Shown: piece after piece, positions 28,041 through 36,060 of the stretch
Numbering within the stretch: position 1 is the stretch's first letter
Layout of the letters: each line of letters opens with the position of its first letter
Assembly (NCBI GenBank): GCA_963837485.1
Contig: CAWINP010000007.1
Coordinates: forward strand, 62,001-126,000
Direction: 5' to 3'
Source: Solirubrobacter sp963837485
GTDB taxonomy: Bacteria > Actinomycetota > Thermoleophilia > Solirubrobacterales > Solirubrobacteraceae
DNA: 64,000 nucleotides
Position numbers and translations under genes: made by a program
The notes under the pieces: generated by a model
The model's database searches: none
Told to the model about the DNA's origin: nothing
What the model saw: only the letters and a program-made list of their open reading frames with translations

Positions 28041-28346
28041 GTGAGCGCGTTCTTCATCGACACCTCCACCGGCCGCGTCGCGACGCTGCGGCAGCTCGTG
28101 GCGGCGGGGATCTCGCGGGAGGACGGCGTGCCCGGGCCTCCCTGGCACCCGGTCCGCGGGGACCGCGATGCGTCGATGCTCTGGTACGCGGTGATGCGCA
28201 AGCAGGTCAAGGGCGTGTACATCGGCACCTTGACTGTTCGTCATCGGGAGCATCACGCCTCCCTCCTGAATGCCGGCTGGCAGGAGGTCCCGGTCGAGGA
28301 GATCCGGGCGTTTGGTCCGGCAGCAGATCGTTCCGCTGCGGGATGA
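28041..28346 (+). CDS. Hypothetical 101-residue protein
   Basis: Unrecognised. From GTG 28041 the frame reads SAFFIDTSTGRVATLRQLVAAGISRED, then WHPVRGDRDASMLWYAVMRKQVKGVYIGTL and HHASLLNAGWQEVPVEE, which looks like a folded soluble protein with mixed strands and helices. No signal peptide. It lies divergent from xerC and 19 bp before marR, with the last codons covering the marR operator. An open frame continues upstream to 27039 but is the shadow of xerC. Confidence 0.5.
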   Translation: MSAFFIDTSTGRVATLRQLVAAGISREDGVPGPPWHPVRGDRDASMLWYAVMRKQVKGVYIGTLTVRHREHHASLLNAGWQEVPVEEIRAFGPAADRSAAG

Positions 28347-28357
28347 TCTACTACCAT
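28324..28357 (+). promoter_or_regulatory. Candidate MarR operator, copy upstream of marR
   Basis: CAGATCGTTCCG...GATGATCTACTAC upstream of marR closely matches a 33-bp stretch upstream of the MFS gene (29001-29033). Within it, AGATCGT (28325-28331) and ATGATCT (28343-28349) form an inverted repeat with one mismatch. It ends 8 bp before the marR ATG, a good place for autorepression. Confidence 0.6.
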
Positions 28358-28365
28358 ATCGGTTC

Positions 28366-28833
28366 ATGGATCTCCTGTTTCTCCTGAACCAGGCGAGCTA
28401 TGCGCTCGGCAACGAGATGGCCACCCGGCTGGCAGGGCTCGACATCACGCCGCGACATTTCTGCGTGCTGTCCAATGCGCTGGCCGGGGAGCTGACGCAG
28501 ATCCGGCTCGCAGAGCGCTCGATGCTCGACAAGACCACGATGGTCGTCACGCTTGACGAGCTGGAGCGGCGTGGGCTCGTCGTCCGGCGGCCGTCGCGCG
28601 CGGACCGGCGCGTGAAGCTCGTCGCCGTCACCGCTGACGGCAAGCTGGTCCTCTCACGTGCGCAGGCGATCGTCGAGCAGATGCAGCGCGACGTCCTCGA
28701 ATCGCTGCCCGACGCGCGGCGCGAGGCGTTCGCGGAGGCGCTCACCGAGCTCGTGAACGGCCCGCTCGCCTCCCCTTCGCACGTCGAGCGCTCGCTGCGG
28801 CGTCCGCGCGAGCGCACGATGGTTCCGCACTGA
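28366..28833 (+). CDS. MarR-family transcriptional regulator
   Basis: 155 residues with the MarR winged helix: ITPRHFCVLSNALAGELTQIRLAERSMLDKTTMVVTLDELERRGLV holds the recognition helices, then RRPSRADRRVKLVAVT the wing, and flanking dimerisation helices. MarR proteins repress efflux genes until a small aromatic ligand binds. The DHA2 efflux gene lies 206 bp downstream on the same strand and carries a copy of the operator found before marR. ATG 28366 fits; the longer frame overlaps the previous gene. Confidence 0.9.
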   Translation: MDLLFLLNQASYALGNEMATRLAGLDITPRHFCVLSNALAGELTQIRLAERSMLDKTTMVVTLDELERRGLVVRRPSRADRRVKLVAVTADGKLVLSRAQAIVEQMQRDVLESLPDARREAFAEALTELVNGPLASPSHVERSLRRPRERTMVPH

Positions 28834-28933
28834 GCGCCACCGCACCTCGATCGTCCGCAGCGGCGGCCGTCCGGGCGAGCGCACAATGGTCCCGCACTGA
28901 GCGCCACCGGACCTCGATCGTCCGCAGCGGCGG
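28808..28933. repeat. 67-bp tandem duplication covering the marR 3' end
   Basis: Two copies with a 67-bp period start GCGAGCGCAC at 28808 and 28875 and continue through CGCACTGAGCGCCACCG and CTCGATCGTCCGCAGCGGCGG with few changes. The first copy holds the final codons and stop of marR; the second, non-coding, retains the TGA. It precedes the half-site array upstream of the MFS gene. Confidence 0.8.
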
Positions 28934-28957
28934 TGATCCGGGCGATGTCCCGAGCGG

Positions 28958-29033
28958 GATCGTCCCGAGCCGGATCGCCCCACGGCGGATCGCTCTGAAC
29001 CAGATCGTCCCGAACTAGACGATCTGCTACGGT
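28958..29033 (+). promoter_or_regulatory. Operator region with 15-bp-periodic half-sites upstream of MFS gene
   Basis: GATCG half-sites start at 28958, 28973, 28988 and 29003, exactly 15 bp apart, with related flanks (GATCGTCCCGAGC, GATCGCCCC, GATCGCTCTGAAC, GATCGTCCCGAAC). The last is part of a perfect inverted repeat AGATCGT (29002-29008) and ACGATCT (29019-29025). The segment 29001-29033 matches the element before marR. Several MarR dimers could bind cooperatively here, 7 bp from the MFS start. Confidence 0.6.
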
Positions 29034-29039
29034 CCGAGC

Positions 29040-30479
29040 ATGACTTCTTCGGACCCTCGCCGGCGTGCGCTGATTGTGCTGTGCGCCGGCATGCTGATGG
29101 TCATCCTCGACCAGACGATCGTGAACGTCGCGCTGCCGTCGATCCAGCGCGACCTCGGATTCACGCAGTCCTCGCTCGCCTGGGTCGTCAACGCCTACCT
29201 GATCGCGTTCGGCGGCCTGCTCCTACTGGCGGGGCGCTTCGGCGACCTGCTCGGCCGGCGGAGCGTCTTCCTCGCCGGCATGGTCGTGTTCACCGCGGCG
29301 TCGCTGGTCTGCGGGCTGGCGGGCTCGCAGGGCATGCTGATCGCCGCGCGCTTCGTCCAGGGCGCGGGCGGCGCGCTCAGCTCGGCGGTGATCCTCGGGA
29401 TGATCGTGACGATGTTCCCGGCGCCGCGCGAGCAGGCGAAGGCGATCGGCGTCTACTCGTTCGTCGCCTCGGCGGGCGCGTCGATCGGGCTCCTGAGCGG
29501 CGGCGTGCTGACCCAGGCGCTGGATTGGCACTGGATCTTCTTCGTCAACGTCCCGATCGGGGTCGTGACCCTGGTTCTCGCGCTGCGGATGGTGCCCCGC
29601 GATGCCGGGCTGGGCGTGTCGCACGGCTTCGACGGCCTCGGCGCCGTGCTCGTCACCGCCGCTCTCATGCTCGGGGTGTACGCGATCGTGGGCGCCGAGA
29701 CGCACGGCTGGGCGTCCGGGCGGACGCTGGGCCTCGGCGGGATGGCGCTGGCGCTGCTGGCCGCGTTCGTATGGCGCGAGGCGACGGCGGCGGCGGCGCT
29801 GCTGCCGCTGCGGATCTTCCGCTCGCGCAACGTCTCGGGCGCGAACGTCGTGCAGGCGCTGCTGGTCTCGGGCGCGCTGGGCATGTTCTTCCTCGCCGTG
29901 CTCTACCTGCAGCGGGTGCTCGGCTTCGATGCGCTCCAGACGGGTCTGGCGTTCCTGCCGGTCTCGCTCGTCATCGGCGTTCTCTCGCTCGGGTTCTCGG
30001 CGCGGCTGAACCTGCGCTTCGGGGCGCGTGCGGTGCTGGTGCCGGGGATGGCGCTGGTCGCGCTGGGACTGGCCTGGCTCACGCGGGCGCCCGTCGACGG
30101 CGCCTACGGCATCGACGTGCTGCCGGCGATGCTGCTGCTCGGCGTCGGCGCGGGCGTCTCCTTCCCGGCGCTGATGACGCTGGCGATGTCGGGCGCCGGC
30201 GACGCGGACGCGGGCCTCGCGTCCGGGCTCGTCAACACGACGATGCAGGTCGGCGGCGCGCTCGGGATCGCGGTGCTCGCGACGCTGGCGTCGTCGCGGA
30301 CCGATTCACTGCGCGGCGCGGGCGCCGGCCCCGCTGAGGCGTTGACCGGCGGCTACCACCTCGCGTTCACGGTCAGCGCGGTCCTCGTCGCTGTCGGCGC
30401 CGTCGTGGCGGCGACGGTGCTGCAGCGCGAGGCCCGTGTGCACGAGGACGCGAGCGAGGCGCTGTTGCAGACGACGTAG
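29040..30479 (+). CDS. MFS drug exporter, DHA2 (EmrB/QacA) family
   Basis: 479 residues with about 14 hydrophobic segments. The DHA2 hallmarks are LDQTIVNVALPSIQRDLG in helix 1, GGLLLLAGRFGDLLGRRSVF (motif A) after helix 2, and RFVQGAGGALSSAVILGMIV in the fourth helix region (motif C-like). It should be a proton-driven exporter of hydrophobic or cationic drugs. Preceded by a MarR gene and shared operator, so it is very likely MarR-controlled. ATG 29040 fits the normal N-terminus. TetR follows 22 bp downstream with its own operator. Confidence 0.92.
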   Translation: MTSSDPRRRALIVLCAGMLMVILDQTIVNVALPSIQRDLGFTQSSLAWVVNAYLIAFGGLLLLAGRFGDLLGRRSVFLAGMVVFTAASLVCGLAGSQGMLIAARFVQGAGGALSSAVILGMIVTMFPAPREQAKAIGVYSFVASAGASIGLLSGGVLTQALDWHWIFFVNVPIGVVTLVLALRMVPRDAGLGVSHGFDGLGAVLVTAALMLGVYAIVGAETHGWASGRTLGLGGMALALLAAFVWREATAAAALLPLRIFRSRNVSGANVVQALLVSGALGMFFLAVLYLQRVLGFDALQTGLAFLPVSLVIGVLSLGFSARLNLRFGARAVLVPGMALVALGLAWLTRAPVDGAYGIDVLPAMLLLGVGAGVSFPALMTLAMSGAGDADAGLASGLVNTTMQVGGALGIAVLATLASSRTDSLRGAGAGPAEALTGGYHLAFTVSAVLVAVGAVVAATVLQREARVHEDASEALLQTT

Positions 30480-30494
30480 ACCCGATGATACACT

Positions 30495-30514
30495 CTGTAT
30501 CGTGACAGATACAG
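30495..30514. promoter_or_regulatory. TetR operator palindrome over the tetR start codon
   Basis: CTGTATC (30495-30501), six bases, GATACAG (30508-30514) make a perfect 7-bp inverted repeat. The central six bases include the GTG start of the TetR gene. Position and symmetry fit autorepression, also silencing the downstream coupled MFS gene. Confidence 0.7.
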
Positions 30515-31077
30515 TGGTGTCTCGGGAGGTCCTCGCCGCAGTCAAGCGTCTGGCCGCGCGCGGTGAGCTGACGGGCGCCTCGATGGCCGACATCGCCCGC
30601 GAGGCCGGCATCACGCGCGTCACGCTCTACCGCCGCGGCGAGACCCGCCCGGCGATCATCTCCGCCCTGCGCGACGAGCTCCTGCGCGAGGAGCGCGAGC
30701 TGCTGCTGCCGCTGCTCGCCGCCCCCGGCGACGCGGGCACGCGCTTGACGCGCGTGCTCGAGGGCGTCTGCGAGACGACCGAGGCGCGCGCCGACCTGCT
30801 GGCGGGGCTCGACGACGCGGCCCTGAACGCGATCTGGCACGACGAAGGCCCGGACGCGCTGACGCGCTCCGAATTCATCGCCCCGATCGTGCGGCTGTTG
30901 CGCGACGCCGAGCTCGACGGGTCGCTGCGCACGTTCCCCGACCCCGAGGTCGCCGCCACCGTGCTCTACACGCAGGTGACGTACACGTACCTGCACCTAC
31001 GCAGAGAGCACGCCTGGACCGCGGAGGACACCACCGCCGCGGTCATCGACCTGGCGGTCGGCGGGCTCCTGCCATGA
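30502..31077 (+). CDS. TetR-family transcriptional regulator
   Basis: 191 residues: N-terminal helix-turn-helix GASMADIAREAGITRVTLYRRGETRPAII with the TetR LYRR/F helix, then an all-helical ligand-binding domain ending in TYTYLHLRREHAW. The usual start is GTG 30502, inside a palindromic operator; GTG 30514 is also possible and would place the whole operator upstream. The stop overlaps the next MFS gene (ATGA), so the pair is a self-regulated efflux unit. Ligand unknown. Confidence 0.88.
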   Translation: MTDTVVSREVLAAVKRLAARGELTGASMADIAREAGITRVTLYRRGETRPAIISALRDELLREERELLLPLLAAPGDAGTRLTRVLEGVCETTEARADLLAGLDDAALNAIWHDEGPDALTRSEFIAPIVRLLRDAELDGSLRTFPDPEVAATVLYTQVTYTYLHLRREHAWTAEDTTAAVIDLAVGGLLP

Positions 31078-32489
31078 GCGCCACCGCCCACCCCGACGCC
31101 ACCGGCCGACGCGACGCCGCCCTGCCCGAGGCCACCGCCCCACGCGCCGCCGCCGCACGCGACGCCGCCGTCTCGCGCGACCGCGCCTCGCGCATGGACC
31201 GGCGCGCCGTCGCGCTGCTCTCCGCGGGCCATCTCGGCGCGGACCTGTTCCTCGGCGCGGTGCCGGCACTGGTGCCGCTGTTCGTGGCTCAGCGGGGTCT
31301 GAGCTACGGCGAGGCCGGCCTACTCGTGCTCGCCGGCAGCCTCGCGTCCGCTGTCGTACAGCCGCTGGCCGGGCTCGCGGGCGACCGGCTGCGGGCGCCG
31401 TGGCTGGCGCCGCTCGGACTCCTGCTGACCGGCGCCGGGCTGGCGGTCGCCACGCTCGCGAGCGCGTTCGCCGCGACCGCGGCCGCGTTGCTGATCGGCG
31501 GCGCCGGCGTGGCGATCTTCCACCCCGAGGCGATCCGCGCCACGCGGGCCGCCGCGGGCGCCGAGCCCGGCCGCGCGCTCGGGATCTTTGCCGCATGCGG
31601 GAACGTCGGCTTCGCGCTCGGCCCGGCGCTCGCCGTGCCGCTCGGAGCGGCGTTCGGCCTCCCGGCGGCCGGGGCGGCCGCGCTTCTCCCGCTTGCCGCC
31701 GCGCTCGTGCTCGCCGTGGCGCCGCGCGAAGGCCGCGCCAGCCGTACCCACGCCGCCGCCCGGCGATCCGCCTCGCCTGGCCGCGCGCCCGCCGCGAACG
31801 GCCGCCCGCACCCGTCCGTCGCTGATCGCCGCGCCGCCGCGCTCGCTCCGGTTCGTCGCGCGGGCGCGTCCGCCGCTCGCCGCCCGGCGACGGCCGGCGC
31901 CGATCTCCCTGGATTCGCGTTCGCCACCGCGTCCGCGGTCGCGTTGTCGGCGTGCATCTTCGGCCTGATGGCGTTCGTGCCGGCCTGGTTCGGCGACGAG
32001 CTCGGCGCGAGCGTCGGGCTCGGCAGCGCGGCCGTCGCGGGGATGCTGCTGGCCGGCGCCGCCGGGACCTATCTCGCCGGCCGCGCCGGGGACGCGCACG
32101 GACGCGGCCCGGTGGTCGCAGTCGCGCTCGGCGCCCTGGTGCCGCTGAGCTTCCTGCTCCCGCTCGCGACGGCGGCGCCCGCGTTCGCGCTCGTGCTGGC
32201 GATCGGGCTGCTGGTCGACGGCGCCTACTACCCGCTGCTGATCGTCGCCCAGGACGCGCTGCCCGAGCGCGATGGACTTGCCGCGGGCGTCGTCCTCGGC
32301 CTCAGCGTCGGCGGCGGCGCGGGCGCGACCGCGCTGCTCGGGCGTCTCGCCGACGCCCACGGTCCGGGCGCGACGCTGTGGGCCTGCGCCGCGCTGGCGG
32401 CCGCCTCGCTCGCACTCGCGCTACCCGTGCTCCGCCGACGCGCGCCCGCGCTCGCGCCCGCGAGCGCTCCGCTGACCGCGGCGAGCTAG
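31074..32489 (+). CDS. MFS transporter, fosmidomycin-resistance-like
   Basis: 471 residues from the coupled ATG 31074. LLSAGHLGADLFLGAVPALVPLFV opens helix 1 and AGLAGDRLRAPWLAPLG is motif A; 12 hydrophobic segments follow, resembling the Fsr-type exporters. The first 40 residues are Ala/Arg-rich low complexity and ATG 31194 is an alternative start. The central cytoplasmic loop (about 220-280) is unusually long and Ala/Arg-rich. The stop codon shares the palindrome CTAG (32486-32489) with the stop of the convergent anti-sigma-like gene. Confidence 0.85.
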   Translation: MSATAHPDATGRRDAALPEATAPRAAAARDAAVSRDRASRMDRRAVALLSAGHLGADLFLGAVPALVPLFVAQRGLSYGEAGLLVLAGSLASAVVQPLAGLAGDRLRAPWLAPLGLLLTGAGLAVATLASAFAATAAALLIGGAGVAIFHPEAIRATRAAAGAEPGRALGIFAACGNVGFALGPALAVPLGAAFGLPAAGAAALLPLAAALVLAVAPREGRASRTHAAARRSASPGRAPAANGRPHPSVADRRAAALAPVRRAGASAARRPATAGADLPGFAFATASAVALSACIFGLMAFVPAWFGDELGASVGLGSAAVAGMLLAGAAGTYLAGRAGDAHGRGPVVAVALGALVPLSFLLPLATAAPAFALVLAIGLLVDGAYYPLLIVAQDALPERDGLAAGVVLGLSVGGGAGATALLGRLADAHGPGATLWACAALAAASLALALPVLRRRAPALAPASAPLTAAS

Positions 32490-33370
32490 CGCGCCGCGGC
32501 GTCGATCGCGGGAGCATCGAGCAGAGCGAGGTTCTCGGGCGTCGGCGGCAGGCGCTCGTAGCGGTCGACGACCTCGGTGATGCGCACCTCCCCCGCCGGC
32601 TTCGCGCCCGCCGCCGGCTGCCCCGTCTTGGGGTCGGATTGGGTGACGATCGGCAGAACGTGCACGTCGCCGACAGGCAGCGCGGTCTCGGCGTCGAGAT
32701 AGAACGTCTCGCGCGCTCCTGCCTGCTCGGGGTCGAGCACCGTGTATGCGTGGACCTTCCGGCCCGCGAACATCGTGTCGCCGTCGTCGCGCATGCGATG
32801 CTCGACGAAGCGCGCACGGAAGCGGTCGACGACGGTCAGCAGGTTCTGGGCGAACCCGGCCCGCCCCTCATCGCCCTTCCAGCCCGGGTCGTCGATGCGG
32901 GTCGCCTGGACCTTGCCGTTGAGCAGCGTCCGGAACACGCCGTCCTTCTGGTCGTGCTCGTAACGCCATTGGCCGGCGTTGACGCCCGCTTGGGCGACCT
33001 CCTCCACGTTGTGCATCCGGTCGCCGCGCTGCCACATCGTGAGCCGCGTGCGCTGCTGCATCGGCGCGGCGTCGTTGCTCATCTCGGTCGTCGTGACGGT
33101 GAAGATCACGTAGTTCTCGGGCGCGGTGGCGCCGTACGCGCGTGTTGCGAGGTCGACCTTCCCGCCGGACGAGGGCCATGCCGCGAGCACGGTGATCCCA
33201 ACCGCGGCCACGGCGACCGCGGCCGGCGCGAGCCGCCGGCGGCGGCGCGGAGCGGGCGGCGGGTTCGCGACGATCCGCTCCAGGACGTCGGCCGGCGGGG
33301 GCGCGTCGTCGGGCGCGTCCAGATAGACCAGCGGGTCGGCGCGCTTGAGTCGGGTCAGGGAATCAGGCAT
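32486..33370 (-). CDS. Single-pass membrane protein, likely anti-sigma partner of ECF sigma
   Basis: 294 residues: a cytoplasmic N-terminus of about 45 residues (RLKRADPLVYLDAPDDAPPPADVLERIV), a transmembrane helix (LAPAAVAVAAVGITVLAAW), then a large external beta-rich domain (YVIFTVTTTEM, FVEHRMRDDGDTMFAGRKVHAYTVLD, RETFYLDAETALPVGD). This layout, overlapping an ECF sigma gene by 8 nt, fits a sensor/anti-sigma factor, although I see no zinc-binding HxxxCxxC motif. The domain resembles CU044_5270-type proteins of actinobacteria. Confidence 0.7.
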   Translation of the reverse strand: MPDSLTRLKRADPLVYLDAPDDAPPPADVLERIVANPPPAPRRRRRLAPAAVAVAAVGITVLAAWPSSGGKVDLATRAYGATAPENYVIFTVTTTEMSNDAAPMQQRTRLTMWQRGDRMHNVEEVAQAGVNAGQWRYEHDQKDGVFRTLLNGKVQATRIDDPGWKGDEGRAGFAQNLLTVVDRFRARFVEHRMRDDGDTMFAGRKVHAYTVLDPEQAGARETFYLDAETALPVGDVHVLPIVTQSDPKTGQPAAGAKPAGEVRITEVVDRYERLPPTPENLALLDAPAIDAAAR

Positions 33371-33890
33371 CGACGGGCTCCATGTGTTCGAGTTCGATCG
33401 CGCTGTCCAGCTCGCGCAGACGCGCCGCGAGCCGGCGCCGCGCGCGGTGCAGCCGCATGGCGAAGGCGGCCCGCGAGACGCCGGCGGCGCGCGCCGCGCC
33501 GGCGAGCGTGAGTCCCTCCCAGGCGACGAGTCGCAGCGCCTCGCGGTCGCGCTCGCCCAGCGCCGAGAACGCGCGCAGGGCGATGTCGCGCTCGGCGAAG
33601 CGCTCCGCCGGGTCGCGTGCCGGTGCGGCGGGCTGGGCCGCGGCGGCGCTCGCGCGCCGCTCGTGGCGCGCAGCCGCGCGGCGGTGGTTGGCGAGCACGT
33701 TCCCGGCCGCCGCGTACAGCCATGGCAGCGGCGGATCCGGCACCTGCTCGAGCCGCCGCCAGCAGATCAGGAACGCCTCGTTGGCGATCTCCTCGGCCAC
33801 GGAGGAGTCGGTGCGACGCAGCGCGTAGCGATGCACGTCGCGATAGTGGGCGGCGACGATCGCCTCGAAGCGCTCTCTCGGTTCCATCAC
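33363..33890 (-). CDS. ECF-family RNA polymerase sigma factor
   Basis: 175 residues: region 2 with FEAIVAAHYRDVHRYALRRTDSSVAEEIANEAFLICWRR and LPWLYAAAGNVLANHRR, an Ala-rich linker, and region 4 with LGERDREALRLVAWEGLTLAGAARAAGVSRAAFAMRLHRARRRLAA. It is the first gene of a two-gene operon with the membrane protein that follows with an 8-nt overlap. The target promoters are unknown. ATG 33890 (MMEPRERFE) gives the standard length. Confidence 0.88.
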   Translation of the reverse strand: MMEPRERFEAIVAAHYRDVHRYALRRTDSSVAEEIANEAFLICWRRLEQVPDPPLPWLYAAAGNVLANHRRAAARHERRASAAAAQPAAPARDPAERFAERDIALRAFSALGERDREALRLVAWEGLTLAGAARAAGVSRAAFAMRLHRARRRLAARLRELDSAIELEHMEPVDA

Positions 33891-33924
33891 CCGCTATGTG
33901 TTCGCGGGCGCGGGGAGGTTCACA

Positions 33925-34977
33925 TCAGGCGATGTAGACCGGTGCCCCCACGGGCACGAGGTCGTAGAGCTCCTCGACGTCCGGGATGTGCATCCGGATG
34001 CAGCCATGCGACGCGGCCGAGCCGATCGACCCGTCGTCCGACGTGCCGTGGATGCCCGCGCCGTCGAAGATGCCCATCCAGCGCGCCTTGATCGGATTCC
34101 CGGGGTCGCCCGCGGGGATCACCTGGCCGGCGAGATCGCCCGCCCAGGCCGAGTTCGGCACGTGCCAGGCGGGATTGACCGCCTTGTTCTCGATGTGGTA
34201 GAGCCCGGCCGGCGTCTCCAGGCCGACCTGGCCGACGGCGATCCCGTACGTCTTGGCCGGCTTGAGGTTCTTGAACAGCGTGAGCTTGAACTTCGCGCGG
34301 TCGATGATGATCACGGCCGGGTACTTCTTGGCGAGCTGCTCGGTCGAGACCTTCGGCTGGACGACCGACGTCTGGATCGCGATCTCCTGGGTGTTCCCCG
34401 GGTCCAGCAGCGTGTGCTGGAGGTCGCTCGCGAGCGTGTTGTACCGGACGCGGATCCCGGTCCGCGAGGGCTTCGGGTCGACGATCCCCTTCTCGAGGTC
34501 CACGTTCGCGTCGCGCGGCGCACGGTTGATCCGCGCCTGCGCGCGCTTGACCAGATCGTCGATCGCCGGCTGCGACCAGCTGACGTTTGCCGCCAGCGAC
34601 GCCGCGAGCTTCTCGTTGCGGAGGTTCCGCCAGGCGCGGGAGAAAATGTTGCCCTGCTGCGAGCGCGCCATCGCCTTGTCCACGGTGCCGCGGATGTCGA
34701 TCCCGATCGCCGCCTGCTTCGGCGTGAGCGTGAAGACGTGATTGTGGTAGCGCGCCTTGACCGGCCGGTCCAGCGGCGCAAGCAGCGTCTGGTGCAGCTT
34801 CGCCTCCGCCTGCGCGCGCGTCATGCCCCCGATCGCGACGCCGTTGACCATCACGCCCTCGGCGATTCGATCGCGCTTCGAGTGGTCGTACGCGTAGGCG
34901 CCGCCGACCACTCCGACTGCGATGAGCGCCACAACGGCGGTGAGAACGATCAGGCGCTTACGCATCGGGCTCGCCAA
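33925..34977 (-). CDS. L,D-transpeptidase (YkuD) with N-terminal PG-binding domain
   Basis: 350 residues. An N-terminal signal anchor (MRKRLIVLTAVVALIAVGVVGGAYAY), a PG_binding_4/VanW-associated domain (VMVNGVAIGGMTRAQAEAKL, repeated later around VDPKPSRTGIRV), and a C-terminal YkuD domain with PAVIIIDRAKFKLTLFK, the HGTSDDGSIGSAASHGCIRM catalytic motif holding Cys and His. It should form 3-3 cross-links in peptidoglycan outside the membrane. Start is ATG 34977 or the ATG four codons later, which directly begins the signal anchor. Confidence 0.9.
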   Translation of the reverse strand: MASPMRKRLIVLTAVVALIAVGVVGGAYAYDHSKRDRIAEGVMVNGVAIGGMTRAQAEAKLHQTLLAPLDRPVKARYHNHVFTLTPKQAAIGIDIRGTVDKAMARSQQGNIFSRAWRNLRNEKLAASLAANVSWSQPAIDDLVKRAQARINRAPRDANVDLEKGIVDPKPSRTGIRVRYNTLASDLQHTLLDPGNTQEIAIQTSVVQPKVSTEQLAKKYPAVIIIDRAKFKLTLFKNLKPAKTYGIAVGQVGLETPAGLYHIENKAVNPAWHVPNSAWAGDLAGQVIPAGDPGNPIKARWMGIFDGAGIHGTSDDGSIGSAASHGCIRMHIPDVEELYDLVPVGAPVYIA

Positions 34978-35016
34978 TGGTAGGCAAGTGAGAGGCGGAT
35001 CGCCCAGCGATGCAAG

Positions 35017-36060
35017 TCAGCTGTCGCCTCCGCGCCGCACGCTCGGCGACCAGCGCAGGAACTCCTCGACCTCGCGCTCGTAGCGATATGGCGCACCCGC
35101 GCTCTCTCGCAGCGGCGCGAGCCGCAGCGCCTCGGCAAACGCCTGGACGGCTTCCCGCGAGGTGAGCTGGAAGCGGTAGCCGGCCTGCTTGAGGCGGCGA
35201 TTGTCCAGCCCGCGGCCGTAACGGAGCTGCCGGAGCACCTCCTCGGGGAAGCGCAGGCCCGCCAGCCCGAGCGCCGCGGCCGCCGGCCCGGTACCCCACG
35301 GCGGGAGCAGCGGCAGGTACGGCTTGCCGAGCAGGCTCGCGACCTCCGACAGCACGAGCACCCCGTCCGGCGCCGCGTTGTAGATCCCCGGCAGATCGCT
35401 CACCACCGCATGCCGCAGCGCACCGACGATGTCGTCTTCGTGGATGAACTGGTAGCGCGGGTCGAAGCCCAGGATGCCGGGCACGGCCGGGAGCGACAGC
35501 AGCGCCGTGTGGGTCGTGAGCAGGTCCGGCCCGAGGCCGTTGGAGAAGCGCAGCGTGGTGACGGTCACGCCGGGGTTGCGCCCGGCGAAGCCCTGGACGG
35601 CGTCGTCGGCCTCGACGACGTCTGCCTCCAGCCGCGTGCGCGGCGGGTGCGGGCGCTGCATGTCCTCGGTGAAGAACGACGGGTCGTCGCGCTCGCACCC
35701 GTAGTAGTGCGCGGAGGACTTGAAGACGATCTTGCGCACCGGCGAGTCCGGCCCGCCGCAGGCGGCGAGGATGTTCATCGTCCCGATCGCGTTCTGCTCG
35801 TGCGCCTCGCGCGGACCCGCCACGCGCGAGTCGACCACCAGCCGCGTGTCGATGACCGTGTCGATCTCCGCGGCGTGCACGATCCGCCGCAGCAGCCCGT
35901 GCTGGGTGCCCACGCGGACGAACTCGGTGCGCTCGAGCGCGAGCGTCGGATCCTCGGGCGAGACGCCGATGATCGCGTCGATCGCCGCGTCCTTCTCGAG
36001 CTCCTGCGCGAGCCGGCCGCCCCAGTAGGTCGAGAGCCCGGTGATGAGGACGCGCTTCAC
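35017..36060 (-). CDS. Atypical extended SDR (NAD-dependent epimerase/dehydratase-like)
   Basis: 347 residues with an extended-SDR fold: VLITGLSTYWGGRLAQELEKD at the N-terminus, IDTVIDTRLVV, ENAIGTMNILAACGG-like helix, KIVFKSSAHYYG, TTLRFSNGLG and QFIHEDDIVGALRHAV. The glycine-rich NAD motif is unusual (GLSTYWGG instead of GxxGxxG) and no clear YxxxK active-site pair follows SSAHYYG, so it may bind nucleotide without classical dehydrogenase chemistry. GTG 36060 overlaps the stop of the acyltransferase gene (GTGA), so the two are coupled, suggesting a lipid-related role. Confidence 0.75.
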   Translation of the reverse strand: MKRVLITGLSTYWGGRLAQELEKDAAIDAIIGVSPEDPTLALERTEFVRVGTQHGLLRRIVHAAEIDTVIDTRLVVDSRVAGPREAHEQNAIGTMNILAACGGPDSPVRKIVFKSSAHYYGCERDDPSFFTEDMQRPHPPRTRLEADVVEADDAVQGFAGRNPGVTVTTLRFSNGLGPDLLTTHTALLSLPAVPGILGFDPRYQFIHEDDIVGALRHAVVSDLPGIYNAAPDGVLVLSEVASLLGKPYLPLLPPWGTGPAAAALGLAGLRFPEEVLRQLRYGRGLDNRRLKQAGYRFQLTSREAVQAFAEALRLAPLRESAGAPYRYEREVEEFLRWSPSVRRGGDS

